A DNA stretch of 64,000 nucleotides from Chitinophagaceae bacterium. GTDB lineage: Bacteria > Bacteroidota > Bacteroidia > Chitinophagales > Chitinophagaceae. Location of the stretch: contig CANFLL010000002.1 of assembly GCA_947447825.1 (NCBI GenBank), positions 37,763 to 101,762 of the forward strand. Reading direction: 5' to 3'. The notes below the pieces were generated by a model, which was not told the DNA's origin, searched no databases, and worked only from the letters and a program-made list of their open reading frames with translations. This document shows positions 40,686-50,855 of the stretch, piece after piece. Numbering within the stretch: the stretch's first letter is position 1; every line of letters begins with the position of its first letter. The position numbers and the translations under genes were made by a program.

Positions 40686-41309
40686 ATGCGTAGACTTTCA
40701 ATTTTGTTTATTGTTTCAACATTATTTGCAGTAGTAAATGCTAACGCACAGAAGGTTGTTTGGGGCTTAAAGGGTGGACTAGAATTTTCCAAGATTGCTG
40801 GCAAGTCTTTTTCGCCTAGCTATTCTCCATCATTCGAAGCAGGAGGTTATGCTGCCATTAAATTGGATAGCACTTGGGGAATACAAACAGAAATTGTGTA
40901 TAGTCAGCAAGGAGAAAAAATAAATCAAAGCCAATTATCAACTATATATAATTCAACTCCTGCTGCAAACCCTAGTGCAAACAATATTGCCACTATTGGT
41001 TCGGTGACAGTTCCCATTCTTGTTACCTACAAGCTAAACAATTTCTTCTCTTTAATGGCTGGCCCTGCTTTTACCTTCAACACTTACACTAATCAGAATT
41101 TATTTTCTCGTGGTGAACGAGCTTTTAAAGAAACCGAAGTGTCGCTAAACGCTGGAGCTAATTTGAATTTAGGAGGCGTAAATTTTTATGTTCGCTATAA
41201 TCACGGATTGAGTGATATAAATTTATATAATACGGGTGCTAATATTGATTCTTGGAAAACAAGAAGGATGAGTTTTGGTCTTGAAGTACCTATTAAAAGC
41301 TACAAATAA
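40686..41309 (+). CDS. Outer-membrane beta-barrel protein (PorT-like)
   Basis: Signal peptide; KVVWGLKGGLEFSKIAGKSFSPSYSPSFEAGGYAAIKLDSTWGIQTEIVYSQQG. Confidence 0.8.
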   Translation: MRRLSILFIVSTLFAVVNANAQKVVWGLKGGLEFSKIAGKSFSPSYSPSFEAGGYAAIKLDSTWGIQTEIVYSQQGEKINQSQLSTIYNSTPAANPSANNIATIGSVTVPILVTYKLNNFFSLMAGPAFTFNTYTNQNLFSRGERAFKETEVSLNAGANLNLGGVNFYVRYNHGLSDINLYNTGANIDSWKTRRMSFGLEVPIKSYK

Positions 41310-41751
41310 GCCGTTACCAATCGGCTGTGGTTAAAAGCAAATTTCATCAATATCCATATTTAAAACACAATTGTTAAGAAGCAAATAAAGGTTGCTTTGA
41401 TTGACCATAAAAGGAGATACATTTTTATTGCTGAGGTTAAAGTAGGATTTTTTGCAATAAATCATACTTGGTATAGATTACAAAACCTATTGGAAGCCAT
41501 GATTCATTATGAGAATACTATAAAAACCTTGTGAAAAATTATATCATAATTGATTGATAAAATAACCAAAAAAAACTAATTCCTTCACCCCTTTTCGTTT
41601 CAATATAAATAGTTTACCCTATGTATGGGTATTGATTTAATTGTTGTACTAAAGAATGGATACTTTTTAAAACTTGTTTATTTAATCACATTTACTTCCT
41701 AAACTCTTGCATTCCATTATCGTTTACTATATTCGATTGATAAAATAAGTT

Positions 41752-42687
41752 ATGGCATCCATTTTAGAACTTCACAATCTAAAGAAACATTATGCTTCCC
41801 AAAAGGCTGTAGATGATATTAGTTTCAATATAGAAAAAGGTAGCATCTTTGGATTATTGGGGCCAAACGGAGCAGGAAAAACTACCCTGCTTCGAATGAT
41901 TACGGGCATTTTTTACCCAGATAGCGGCAATATTATTTTTGATGGTCGTGCGTTTGAACCAGAAAATGACATCATTAAAATTGGTTACATGCCCGAAGAG
42001 CGTGGGCTTTATAAAAAGATGAAGATTGGCGAACAAGCCGTGTATTTGGCTCAATTAAAAGGACTTAGCAAATCGGAGGCATTGGAGAAAGTACGTTTTT
42101 GGTTTAAAAAGCTAGAGATGGAAACTTGGTGGCATAAAAAAGTAGAAGATCTTAGCAAAGGGATGAGCCAGAAGCTTCAATTTTTGATAACAGTGCTTCA
42201 CGAACCAAAACTTATTATTCTAGATGAACCTTTTAGTGGTCTAGATCCCGTTAACGCTAACCTGATTAAGGATGAAATTTATGGACTAGCGCAACGAGGA
42301 AGTACCATCATTTTTAGTACGCACCGCATGGAGCAAGTGGAAGAAATATGTGACCATATTGTGTTGGTTAATCTTGGTAAAAAAATATTGGATGGCACAG
42401 TTGCTGAAGTGAAACAGCAGTTTAAAGAAAATAAATTCAGCATTAAACTGTCTGGCATTCCTGAAATTGTGGAGGACAAAGCCTATCAGATAATAAACCA
42501 TAAAGCCAATGAATTTATTATGAAGATTAATGAAGGATATAAAAGCAATGATGTGCTGCAACACTTCATTGCGCAAGACGTAACAATTGAATCTTTTAAC
42601 GAGATTCTGCCTACCCTTAATGACATATTTATTCATCTGGTGGAAGGCACAAAATCGGTTGCAAGGGCTTTTGAAAAACAATCATAA
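41752..42687 (+). CDS. ABC transporter ATP-binding protein
   Basis: GLLGPNGAGKTTLLRMITG, DLSKGMSQKLQFLITVLHEPKLIILDEPFSGLDP. Confidence 0.94.
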   Translation: MASILELHNLKKHYASQKAVDDISFNIEKGSIFGLLGPNGAGKTTLLRMITGIFYPDSGNIIFDGRAFEPENDIIKIGYMPEERGLYKKMKIGEQAVYLAQLKGLSKSEALEKVRFWFKKLEMETWWHKKVEDLSKGMSQKLQFLITVLHEPKLIILDEPFSGLDPVNANLIKDEIYGLAQRGSTIIFSTHRMEQVEEICDHIVLVNLGKKILDGTVAEVKQQFKENKFSIKLSGIPEIVEDKAYQIINHKANEFIMKINEGYKSNDVLQHFIAQDVTIESFNEILPTLNDIFIHLVEGTKSVARAFEKQS

Positions 42688-42808
42688 AGTTGTAAGTAAT
42701 TAGTTTTAGGCATTAACTACTAGGTTACCTGTCTTTCAAACTCCCAATATTTATTAATTAGAACTTAAAGCTTGCAACCTTCCTCTTTCGACTTTTAACT
42801 TAATACGC

Positions 42809-44131
42809 ATGAATAAAATTTGGATCATCGCACAACGTGAATTTCTGAGCAGGGTTCAGAAAAAGACGTTCTTATTAACTACTATCCTATTGCCCGTTAT
42901 CATCTTTGGACTGTATGGTTTAATCATTTATTTCGCAGTAAAAACCACCGACAACTATAAGGTGGCCATTGCAGACAATGCCAATCTGTTTGGCGGCAAA
43001 ATTGAAAGTAGGGATGACATAAAGTTCCAGTTTGTTAAAAACGAAACCATTGCCTCACTGAAAAATAAGATTGCCAACAAAGAAATTGATGGCTACGTGT
43101 TTGTACCAGCAGACTTTGACGCATCAAAAGGAAATAATATCTCCTTCGTCTCGGGAAAAACCGTTGGCTTAATGAATAGAGAACACATTCAGAAACGCAT
43201 TGATGAAGCGATGCAAGAAAGAAAGTTATTAACCTCGCTAAACATTAATAAAAAAGAATTAGATAGTTTGCAGCATAGCAACGACATTAAGTTTTCTACG
43301 GTGGAAGGCAAAGAAGAGAACGACACAAAAGTGGGCATCAGCTATGGTGTTGGCTATGCTTCTGGGTTTTTAATTTACCTCATTCTCTTCATTTATGGAA
43401 CCATGGTGATGCGTGGCGTGATGGAAGAAAAAACGAACCGCATTGCAGAAGTAATCATTAGTAGTGTTAAACCTTTTCAGTTGATGATGGGAAAAATTAC
43501 GGGCATCGGTGCTGTTGGGTTAGTACAATTTCTTATCTGGATTACGCTCACCATTTCGCTAAGAGTGGGCATGGTATTGCTTTTTCCGGATGCGGCAGAT
43601 AGCAATCCGAGCATTGGGGTTGCCACTCATGCACTTGAAGAGGCAAAGAATAGTGGCGCAGTGAATGCAGTGCTTGGCAGTCTTAGCGATATAAACTTTC
43701 CTTTAATAATAGGTTGTTTCATTTTCTATTTCATAGGTGGCTACCTCCTTTATTCATCTTTGTTTGCAGCGGTGGGCAGTGCGGTAAATGAAGACCCACA
43801 GGATGCACAAAGTTTGTTATTGCCCATCACTATGCCCATCATTTTTGGGATAGTCATTATGACCAAAGCCGTTAATGACCCAACCTGTGGCTTGGCCGTC
43901 TTTGGCAGTTTGTTTCCGCTTACGTCTCCCATAGTAATGATGGCTCGCATACCTTTTGGCGTACCCAATGCAGTGCCTTATTGGCAACTAGCATTGAGTG
44001 TAGTGCTATTGATTGGTGGTTTTATTTTCACTACGTGGGTTAGTGCCAAGATTTACAGAGTAGGAATTTTAATGTATGGAAAGAAAATTACCTGGAAAGA
44101 ACTTTGGAAATGGGCATGGCGGAAAAACTAA
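42809..44131 (+). CDS. ABC-2 type transporter permease
   Basis: IAQREFLSRVQKKTFLLTTILLPVIIFG; RGVMEEKTNRIAEVIISSVKPFQLMMGKITGIGAVG. Confidence 0.92.
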   Translation: MNKIWIIAQREFLSRVQKKTFLLTTILLPVIIFGLYGLIIYFAVKTTDNYKVAIADNANLFGGKIESRDDIKFQFVKNETIASLKNKIANKEIDGYVFVPADFDASKGNNISFVSGKTVGLMNREHIQKRIDEAMQERKLLTSLNINKKELDSLQHSNDIKFSTVEGKEENDTKVGISYGVGYASGFLIYLILFIYGTMVMRGVMEEKTNRIAEVIISSVKPFQLMMGKITGIGAVGLVQFLIWITLTISLRVGMVLLFPDAADSNPSIGVATHALEEAKNSGAVNAVLGSLSDINFPLIIGCFIFYFIGGYLLYSSLFAAVGSAVNEDPQDAQSLLLPITMPIIFGIVIMTKAVNDPTCGLAVFGSLFPLTSPIVMMARIPFGVPNAVPYWQLALSVVLLIGGFIFTTWVSAKIYRVGILMYGKKITWKELWKWAWRKN

Positions 44132-44231
44132 TGTTCAATGCTGTTTGTAGATAATTATTAGGGTAGGCACACTGTTCAATATGGCATAAGCTTGTTCATA
44201 AGTTGCTTACCTACCCGGCTATCCTCTTATT

Positions 44232-45860
44232 CTACTGCACAATTACCACCATTCTTTGCGAGCTTTTTCCATAGTAGTTCAGCCCAATCGTTTGACTACC
44301 TTTTGGTAGCGTCAACTTAGGCGTGTAAGCGTATTCAAAGGTCCCTCTGCTTTTATCTTCCTTCATTAGTGTCACCGCATTTGGGTAAGTTTCAGGAATC
44401 GATTGGCCGTTGAGCATTAAAAACAGTTTGTTTACTTCAATGGGATGATTGGTTACAATTTTAAAATTCATGGCCAATGGTTCATTGATGCCCACACAAA
44501 ACTGAGCATGGTCAACCAATTCATTCACATCATTTACTGGAGCTTGCCAATGGATTAACGTACAAAAATTAGTTCCCTTATTTTCCAAAGCGTCCTTTGC
44601 TTCTTGTTTATATTCATACAGTGGCTGATAATTTGGCTTACCCAAATTCTTAGCACTATCATATTCCATTAATGCTTGGTTGTACTGCTTGTTTAAAAAG
44701 TAAGCATAGCCTATTGCATTGTGCAGATAAGATTGATGTATATTTTCATTTTTTGATTTGGCTCGTTTAAAATCAACTAAGGCAGAATCTAATTTTCCTT
44801 CTCTGCAATACAAATAACCCCTGTCTTCATAGGCATACCCAAGTAAAGAATCTTTAGTGAGTGCTAGATTGTAGTATTGTTTTGCTTCATCATACTTTCC
44901 CATGGAACTATATATGTTCCCTTTGCACATGTAAGCAAAGCCGTCATTGGGATTTATTCTAATTGCAGAATCTATATTTTCAAAAGCCTTATCATACTGC
45001 ATTGTAAGCTTTGGTATATATGATCTATATGCCATCTGAATATAACTAGGTATTGGTATCAATCGTTCATGATTAAGATTCCACAAAGCATCTTTGTATT
45101 TCCCCATCAAGATATATAAATATCCTTTTTCTGTGTAGGCATCAGTAAAGCATTTCATTTGGTTTAAAAACAAAGAGTCTTTGGGTAAGTCATCTTTTAG
45201 TTTTAATAATTGAGTCCCATTTAAGTTCTTTGCATGAATAGCAAACGATAATTGCTTAGGGTCTGCATTAATACATTTATCTAATTCGGCAAGGGCAAGG
45301 TCGTACTTTTCTTGTTCAATATAAACGTAATATTTATTAATGAACACAAAACGATGATTGTAATAGGATGTATTCATGCAGCTATCTAAATCTTTTAAAG
45401 CAGCGTCAAATTGCTTTAGTTTTTTCTCATTGATTGCTCTGTTATTATAGGAACAAGCCTTCATATAATTATGCCTGATATTAAAATCATTGTCTGCAAT
45501 CGCAGAATCTAATCGATTTAGTATTCCCAAAGCATAGCCTCTAAAGAATCTACTAAAATTATCTTTGGGGCAGATGGTAATAGCAGAATCATATTCTTTA
45601 ACGGCGGAATCATATTTATTCATCATGTAATACGAGCTACCAATTAATTGAAATGCACAAAAGTTTTTCGGGTCATAAATTGCAGCTAATCTGCCAATCC
45701 TCAATGAACCTTTATAATCGTGGTTTCTATATTTTGCCGAGCCCTCTTTGATATATCCTCTCGAAACGGCATCAAAATTAGAGACCGTACAACTAGTCAT
45801 TAGTAGTGAACAAATACCGAGCAAGGTTGCAACGGTTTTAAGGGAATTCATATTTTTCAT
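44232..45860 (-). CDS. TPR-repeat lipoprotein-like protein
   Basis: Lipobox-like LLMTSC; repeated TPR units. Confidence 0.85.
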   Translation of the reverse strand: MKNMNSLKTVATLLGICSLLMTSCTVSNFDAVSRGYIKEGSAKYRNHDYKGSLRIGRLAAIYDPKNFCAFQLIGSSYYMMNKYDSAVKEYDSAITICPKDNFSRFFRGYALGILNRLDSAIADNDFNIRHNYMKACSYNNRAINEKKLKQFDAALKDLDSCMNTSYYNHRFVFINKYYVYIEQEKYDLALAELDKCINADPKQLSFAIHAKNLNGTQLLKLKDDLPKDSLFLNQMKCFTDAYTEKGYLYILMGKYKDALWNLNHERLIPIPSYIQMAYRSYIPKLTMQYDKAFENIDSAIRINPNDGFAYMCKGNIYSSMGKYDEAKQYYNLALTKDSLLGYAYEDRGYLYCREGKLDSALVDFKRAKSKNENIHQSYLHNAIGYAYFLNKQYNQALMEYDSAKNLGKPNYQPLYEYKQEAKDALENKGTNFCTLIHWQAPVNDVNELVDHAQFCVGINEPLAMNFKIVTNHPIEVNKLFLMLNGQSIPETYPNAVTLMKEDKSRGTFEYAYTPKLTLPKGSQTIGLNYYGKSSQRMVVIVQ

Positions 45861-46128
45861 AATAATTAGGGCATAAAAATAAGTAAATCTTTTACTAGTT
45901 CTTTAAAATGATTATCCCAGATTTCTGTTTTTGCTTTTCAATTAATACAGCACAATTCTTCTCTTTCAAATATTGAGGAATGATATTTCAAGAATAATTA
46001 GCCAACAATAACACCATAATCATGTTTCATTTCCTATTTATTTCATCTGTTACGAAATACTTTTTTCAATACCAAATACCTTTGCGCCTCATTGTAGTCT
46101 TCTTGGCAGCATCATTTTAATTGTTATT

Positions 46129-46674
46129 ATGTATCCATACTTCAAGGCATTGCACATTATTTTCATCGTTACTTGGTTTGCTGGACTTTTTTATATGCCC
46201 CGTTTATTTATCTACAACGTTGAAGCCCTCGAAAAACCAAAGGAAGTACGGGAGGCACTACAACAACAATTCACCATTATGATGAAGCGTTTGTGGTATG
46301 GCATCACTTGGCCTTCTGCGGTGCTAACACTCATTCTGGGTACTACTATTTTATTCATGGGCGGATGGAACAATATTGTCTTTGCCGAAGAAGGCAGGTG
46401 GCTATTGATTAAGCTTGGCTTCGTTGTCTTTTTGTACCTCTATCATCTTTCCCTACAAGCCATTTTGAAGCAACAATTGCAAGGCATTTTTAAGTATTCC
46501 TCGCAACAACTACGCCTTTGGAACGAAGTGGCAACGGTGTTTCTTATCGCCATCGTTATGTTAGTTGTGGTAAAGCAAAGCATCAGTTTGGTTTGGGGAC
46601 TAATAGGCTTGGTATTGTTTATTGCCTTGCTTTTGGGGGCAATTAAGATTTATAAACTGCTACGAGATAAGTAA
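46129..46674 (+). CDS. HemJ-like protoporphyrinogen oxidase / CopD family
   Basis: YFKALHIIFIVTWFAGLFYMPRLFIYNVEA; LWYGITWPSAVLTLILG. Confidence 0.88.
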   Translation: MYPYFKALHIIFIVTWFAGLFYMPRLFIYNVEALEKPKEVREALQQQFTIMMKRLWYGITWPSAVLTLILGTTILFMGGWNNIVFAEEGRWLLIKLGFVVFLYLYHLSLQAILKQQLQGIFKYSSQQLRLWNEVATVFLIAIVMLVVVKQSISLVWGLIGLVLFIALLLGAIKIYKLLRDK

Positions 46675-46684
46675 AATAGATTAC

Positions 46685-46890
46685 TCTTAGTTATCAACAA
46701 ACACCATTCGCACAAAAATATAACACATAGGCACATCCGCCACATAGAAAAAGCACAAGTAGGATAAGAAGCGTTGCACTTTAAGGTCTCATAGATGGGG
46801 GAATGAAAAAAGTGCAACTTTTTAGCTCTGTGTTCTTTACTTTTCCTTTAAAATAAATCTATGTGCCTATGTTCATAAGTGGTAAATTTT
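46685..46890. repeat. ACACATAGGCACAT...ATGTGCCTATGTT inverted-repeat element
   Basis: Long inverted repeat in the intergenic region between the hemJ-like and BI-1 genes. Confidence 0.65.
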
Positions 46891-47039
46891 ACTTCTACTT
46901 GAATCTTATACCCAGAAACATGAGCCCTATCCTTGTCTCCTTTGTTGTTATTTCTCTCCTTTAAACTCCGTTAAACAACTTTAACGCAAATTTTAAAAAC
47001 TTCTGTATTTATATTTGTATCAACTAAAAAGTTATTACA

Positions 47040-47807
47040 ATGGAATTATTTAAATCGGGTAACCCCACGCTAACAGAAAAAATTTTTGATAGGAGTTCAA
47101 ACATAGATGCCTCACTACAAGGAACCATGACCGTTAAAGGCACTATGAACAAGTTTGGTTTTTTACTTCTAATGGTTATGGGTGCTGCGGCATATACGTG
47201 GCATTTGTATGCTACTTTTAACCAGAACCTGATGTCGGGCTTAATGATGCTGGGCATTTTTGGTGGAATGATTTGCGCTTTTGCCATGATTTTTAAGCCT
47301 AATTGGGCACAATATGTGGCACCACTCTACGCCATTTTAGAAGGATTTTTCCTAGGAGGCATTTCTGCTATCATGAATGATGCCTTCCAAAAGTCCTATC
47401 CAGGATTGGTAATGCAAGCAGTAGGTTTAACTTTTGGCGTTGCTATTGCGATGTTTTTGCTCTACAATTTCCGAATTATTCAAGCTACAGAAAAGTTCAA
47501 GAGCATACTTATTTCAGCAACCATGGGTATTGGTATCTTCTATTTAATAAGCATGGTTTTGGGTCTTTTTCATGTAAACATGCCATTTCTTTATGATAGT
47601 AGCCCAATGGGCATTGGCATTAGCTTGTTCATTGTTGCTATTGCAGCCCTTAATCTTATCATGGATTTTGATATGATTGAGCAAGGTGCCGAACAAGGTG
47701 CTCCTCAATTTATGGAATGGTATGGTGCTTTCGGATTATTGGTTACAATAGTTTGGTTATATATTGAAATTCTAAAATTGTTGAGTCGTTTTGCAAAGAG
47801 AGACTAA
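47040..47807 (+). CDS. Bax inhibitor-1/YccA family membrane protein
   Basis: AAYTWHLYATFNQNLMSGLMMLGIFGG; YAILEGFFLGGISAIMN; MEWYGAFGLLVTIVWLYIEILKLLSR. Confidence 0.92.
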   Translation: MELFKSGNPTLTEKIFDRSSNIDASLQGTMTVKGTMNKFGFLLLMVMGAAAYTWHLYATFNQNLMSGLMMLGIFGGMICAFAMIFKPNWAQYVAPLYAILEGFFLGGISAIMNDAFQKSYPGLVMQAVGLTFGVAIAMFLLYNFRIIQATEKFKSILISATMGIGIFYLISMVLGLFHVNMPFLYDSSPMGIGISLFIVAIAALNLIMDFDMIEQGAEQGAPQFMEWYGAFGLLVTIVWLYIEILKLLSRFAKRD

Positions 47808-47830
47808 TTAATTAACCACAATATGTGTAT

Positions 47831-47864
47831 AAAGCCGAATTGCCCATGCAATTCGGCTTTTTTA
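47831..47864 (+). terminator. Hairpin terminator
   Basis: AAAGCCGAATTGCCCATGCAATTCGGCTTTTTT. Confidence 0.88.
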
Positions 47865-47930
47865 TTTTATTCATTTCCAAAATTTTCAACAAATACAGCT
47901 AATTTGGTGGCATCTTAAATTTTGATTGCA

Positions 47931-49937
47931 ATGTATATTAATCGCTTGGGGTTTTATGATCAGGAACTGATAGACATATATAAGCATTTGCTGTTGCCAC
48001 GTTTGATAGAGGAAAAGATGCTTGTTCTTTATCGACAAGGCAAAGTGAGCAAATGGTTTAGTGGTCTTGGTCAAGAAGCCATTAGCGTTGGGGCTACACT
48101 TGCCCTGCAAAAAGATGAGTGGATCATGCCACAACATCGTAATCTTGGGGTTTTTACCACACGCCATCTTCCGTTGCATAAACTGTTTATTCAATGGCAA
48201 GGAGGCAAAGATGGTTTCAGTAAAGGCCGTGAACGTAGTTTTCATTTTGGCAGTCCCGATCATCATATATGTGGTATGATTTCTCATTTGGGATCAATGC
48301 TTTCTGTTGCAGATGGAGTTTCATTGGCACATAATTTAAAAAAACAACAAAAAGTTTCACTCGCTTTCATTGGTGATGGCGGCACTAGCGAAGGAGATTT
48401 TCACGAAGCACTCAATGTGGCTGCTGTGTGGGGATTGCCAGTGATATTTGCCATTGAGAATAATGGTTATGCACTTAGCACACCAACAAATGAACAATAT
48501 CGTTGCGAAGAATTGATTGATAGGGCAAAAGGTTATGGAATAGAAAGTGCCAGTGTGGATGGCAATAATATTCTGCAAGTGTATGACGCTATTAAAGGAA
48601 TAAGGGAAGCGTGCATTAAAGACCAAAAACCTTATCTAGTGGAGTTCCGCACGTTCAGAATGGGTGGACATGAAGAGTCGAGTATTGATAAAAACATCCC
48701 CCAAGAATTACTGAAGGAGTGGGCTTTAAAAGATCCGATAGTAAATTTTGAACAGTTTCTGTTGAATGAAAAAGCTATTACTACTTCGCAGATTACCCAG
48801 ATTAAAAACGAAATAAAAACATACATAGATAGCGAATGGGCAATTGCGGATAAACCGAAAGCTTTTGTACACGACATTTTAGAGGAAGTGAATGATGTGT
48901 ATGCAGAAAAAGCAATTGGTCACGAAAAATGGCCTACTGTTACTACTGAAAAGGAATTAGCTAGCCATCCTAACACAAAACTTCGTTTTCTGGAAGCCAT
49001 CAGAGAGGGATTGCAACAATCGCTTAAAAAGCATACGAACCTAGTGTTGATGGGACAAGATATTGCCGAATATGGTGGCGTATTTAAACTAACCGAAGGA
49101 CTAGTAAAAGAGTTTGGCAAAGAGCGTGTGCGCAATACCCCACTCTGCGAAAGTGCCATTATAGGAACGGCTTTAGGGCTTAGTTTGGAAGGATATAAGA
49201 GTGTGGTGGAGATGCAATTTGCCGATTTTGTTTCTGTAGGGTTCAATCAGATCGTTAATAATTTGGCTAAAATTCATTATCGTTGGGCACAAAAAGCGGA
49301 GGTAGTTATCAGGATGCCTACGGGTGCAGGAATGGGGGCTGGGCCATTTCATAGTCAGAGCAATGAGGCTTGGTTTACGCATGTGCCTGGGCTTAAAGTG
49401 GTGTATCCATCCAATCCTTTTGATGCCAAAGGGTTAATGATTGCCGCTATAAATGATCCTAACCCTGTGTTGTTTTTTGAGCATAAGGCTTTATATAGAA
49501 GCATTTATGGCAATGTGCCAAACGAGTATTACGAAGTAGAAATAGGAAAAGCTAACTTAGTAAACAAAGGCGAAGACATCACCATTATCACCTACGGCGC
49601 GGGCGTTCATTGGGCTTTGGAGTATCAACAAAAGCACCCAGAAACATCTTTACACATTTTAGACCTTCGCACGCTTTTACCTTTAGATTATAATAGTATT
49701 GCTTATGCAGTTCAGAAAACAGGCAGAGTTTTGATACTTCATGAAGACACCTTAACGGGAGGTATTGGTGGAGAAATAGGTGCTTGGATAGCCGAAAATT
49801 GTTTCTCATCACTCGATGCACCCATTTTGCGCTGTGCTAGTTTAGATACCCCCATACCTTTTAATACAGCTCTTGAAGATCAGTTTTTAGCAAAGAGTCG
49901 ATTACATGAAAGCATTACAAAATTGCTAAGTTTTTAG
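47931..49937 (+). CDS. Fused E1 alpha/beta thiamine-dependent 2-oxoacid dehydrogenase
   Basis: GDGGTSEGDFHEALNVAAVWGLPVIFAIENNGYALST (alpha) followed by REGLQQSLKKHTNLVLMGQDIAEYGGVFKLTEGL (beta). Confidence 0.94.
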   Translation: MYINRLGFYDQELIDIYKHLLLPRLIEEKMLVLYRQGKVSKWFSGLGQEAISVGATLALQKDEWIMPQHRNLGVFTTRHLPLHKLFIQWQGGKDGFSKGRERSFHFGSPDHHICGMISHLGSMLSVADGVSLAHNLKKQQKVSLAFIGDGGTSEGDFHEALNVAAVWGLPVIFAIENNGYALSTPTNEQYRCEELIDRAKGYGIESASVDGNNILQVYDAIKGIREACIKDQKPYLVEFRTFRMGGHEESSIDKNIPQELLKEWALKDPIVNFEQFLLNEKAITTSQITQIKNEIKTYIDSEWAIADKPKAFVHDILEEVNDVYAEKAIGHEKWPTVTTEKELASHPNTKLRFLEAIREGLQQSLKKHTNLVLMGQDIAEYGGVFKLTEGLVKEFGKERVRNTPLCESAIIGTALGLSLEGYKSVVEMQFADFVSVGFNQIVNNLAKIHYRWAQKAEVVIRMPTGAGMGAGPFHSQSNEAWFTHVPGLKVVYPSNPFDAKGLMIAAINDPNPVLFFEHKALYRSIYGNVPNEYYEVEIGKANLVNKGEDITIITYGAGVHWALEYQQKHPETSLHILDLRTLLPLDYNSIAYAVQKTGRVLILHEDTLTGGIGGEIGAWIAENCFSSLDAPILRCASLDTPIPFNTALEDQFLAKSRLHESITKLLSF

Positions 49938-50210
49938 TGTTTGTTTAACCACAAGGGAGATAAAGGAAGGAAACACTAGGAATACAGGGATTAGTTAAGA
50001 AGATTTTTATTTTTATCTAAAGTATATACTATTCCTTTAAACAACTTTTCTATCTTATTTACATCATCGGCAAGCGGATTATTTCCTCTTGCCGATTTTG
50101 TTTTTTGTGTAGTTCCTATACAATATAAATTGCAAACAAGCATCCATCATACCCCAACAAATTGCCCTACAATCACGACTGTTGCTGCACCACATTTACC
50201 TGAAAAAAGT

Positions 50211-50511
50211 GTTTTACCTGCCTTCTCTGCTCCGGAATTACCTCGTTTGCGTGCATGAGCTTCCTTCTTAGCAAAGAAGGCAACTAAACGGAGTGATTGA
50301 ACAACCTTCGCCGCTAAGAAGGAAGCTCACACACGTGAATGAACAACCTGATTAGCAGCGAAGGAAGCTTAACCGAGTGAATGAACAACCTTCCTAGCAG
50401 AACAGGAAGGCAAATTGAGTGAATGAGCTTCCTTCTTAGCAGGTAAGGATTGTCAAGCACTTATTTGACCTAAATTCTCTGCTAAGAAGGATAGTAATGC
50501 AACTATTTTTA
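50211..50511. repeat. Array of ~40-43 bp imperfect hairpin units, copy 2 (inverted relative to copy 1)
   Basis: Reverse complement begins ATAGTTGCATTACTATCCTTCTTAGCAGAGAATTTAG, as in copy 1 at 5644; ends GAGGTAATTCCGGAGCAGAGAAGG vs GAGGTAATTCCACAGCAGAGAAGG. Confidence 0.9.
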
Positions 50512-50855
50512 GACGCTATATCTTAACCACATTGCCCTAATTGACTCATAGAAAAAGAGAATTTGAAAAAGAAAACTTTCGTTTCAAGGTAATATTGCAT
50601 GAAGCATACTAGACATAAACTGCTTTATTTTCTTTTCAAATCCTAACTAAAATAAAACACTATGTGCCTTCTGTGTCTATGTTATAAATGTTTTATTTAA
50701 ACTAAAAATTCACCGTATCATCCCTATTATCTACTGCTTTTCTTATCCATTATCACCCTTAAAAAAGTAATACATCACAGCATCATTAAACCCTTATCAT
50801 TTTTCATCGTTTCAATTAAGTTCAATAAATGTAGTACTGACATATATTTGCTATT

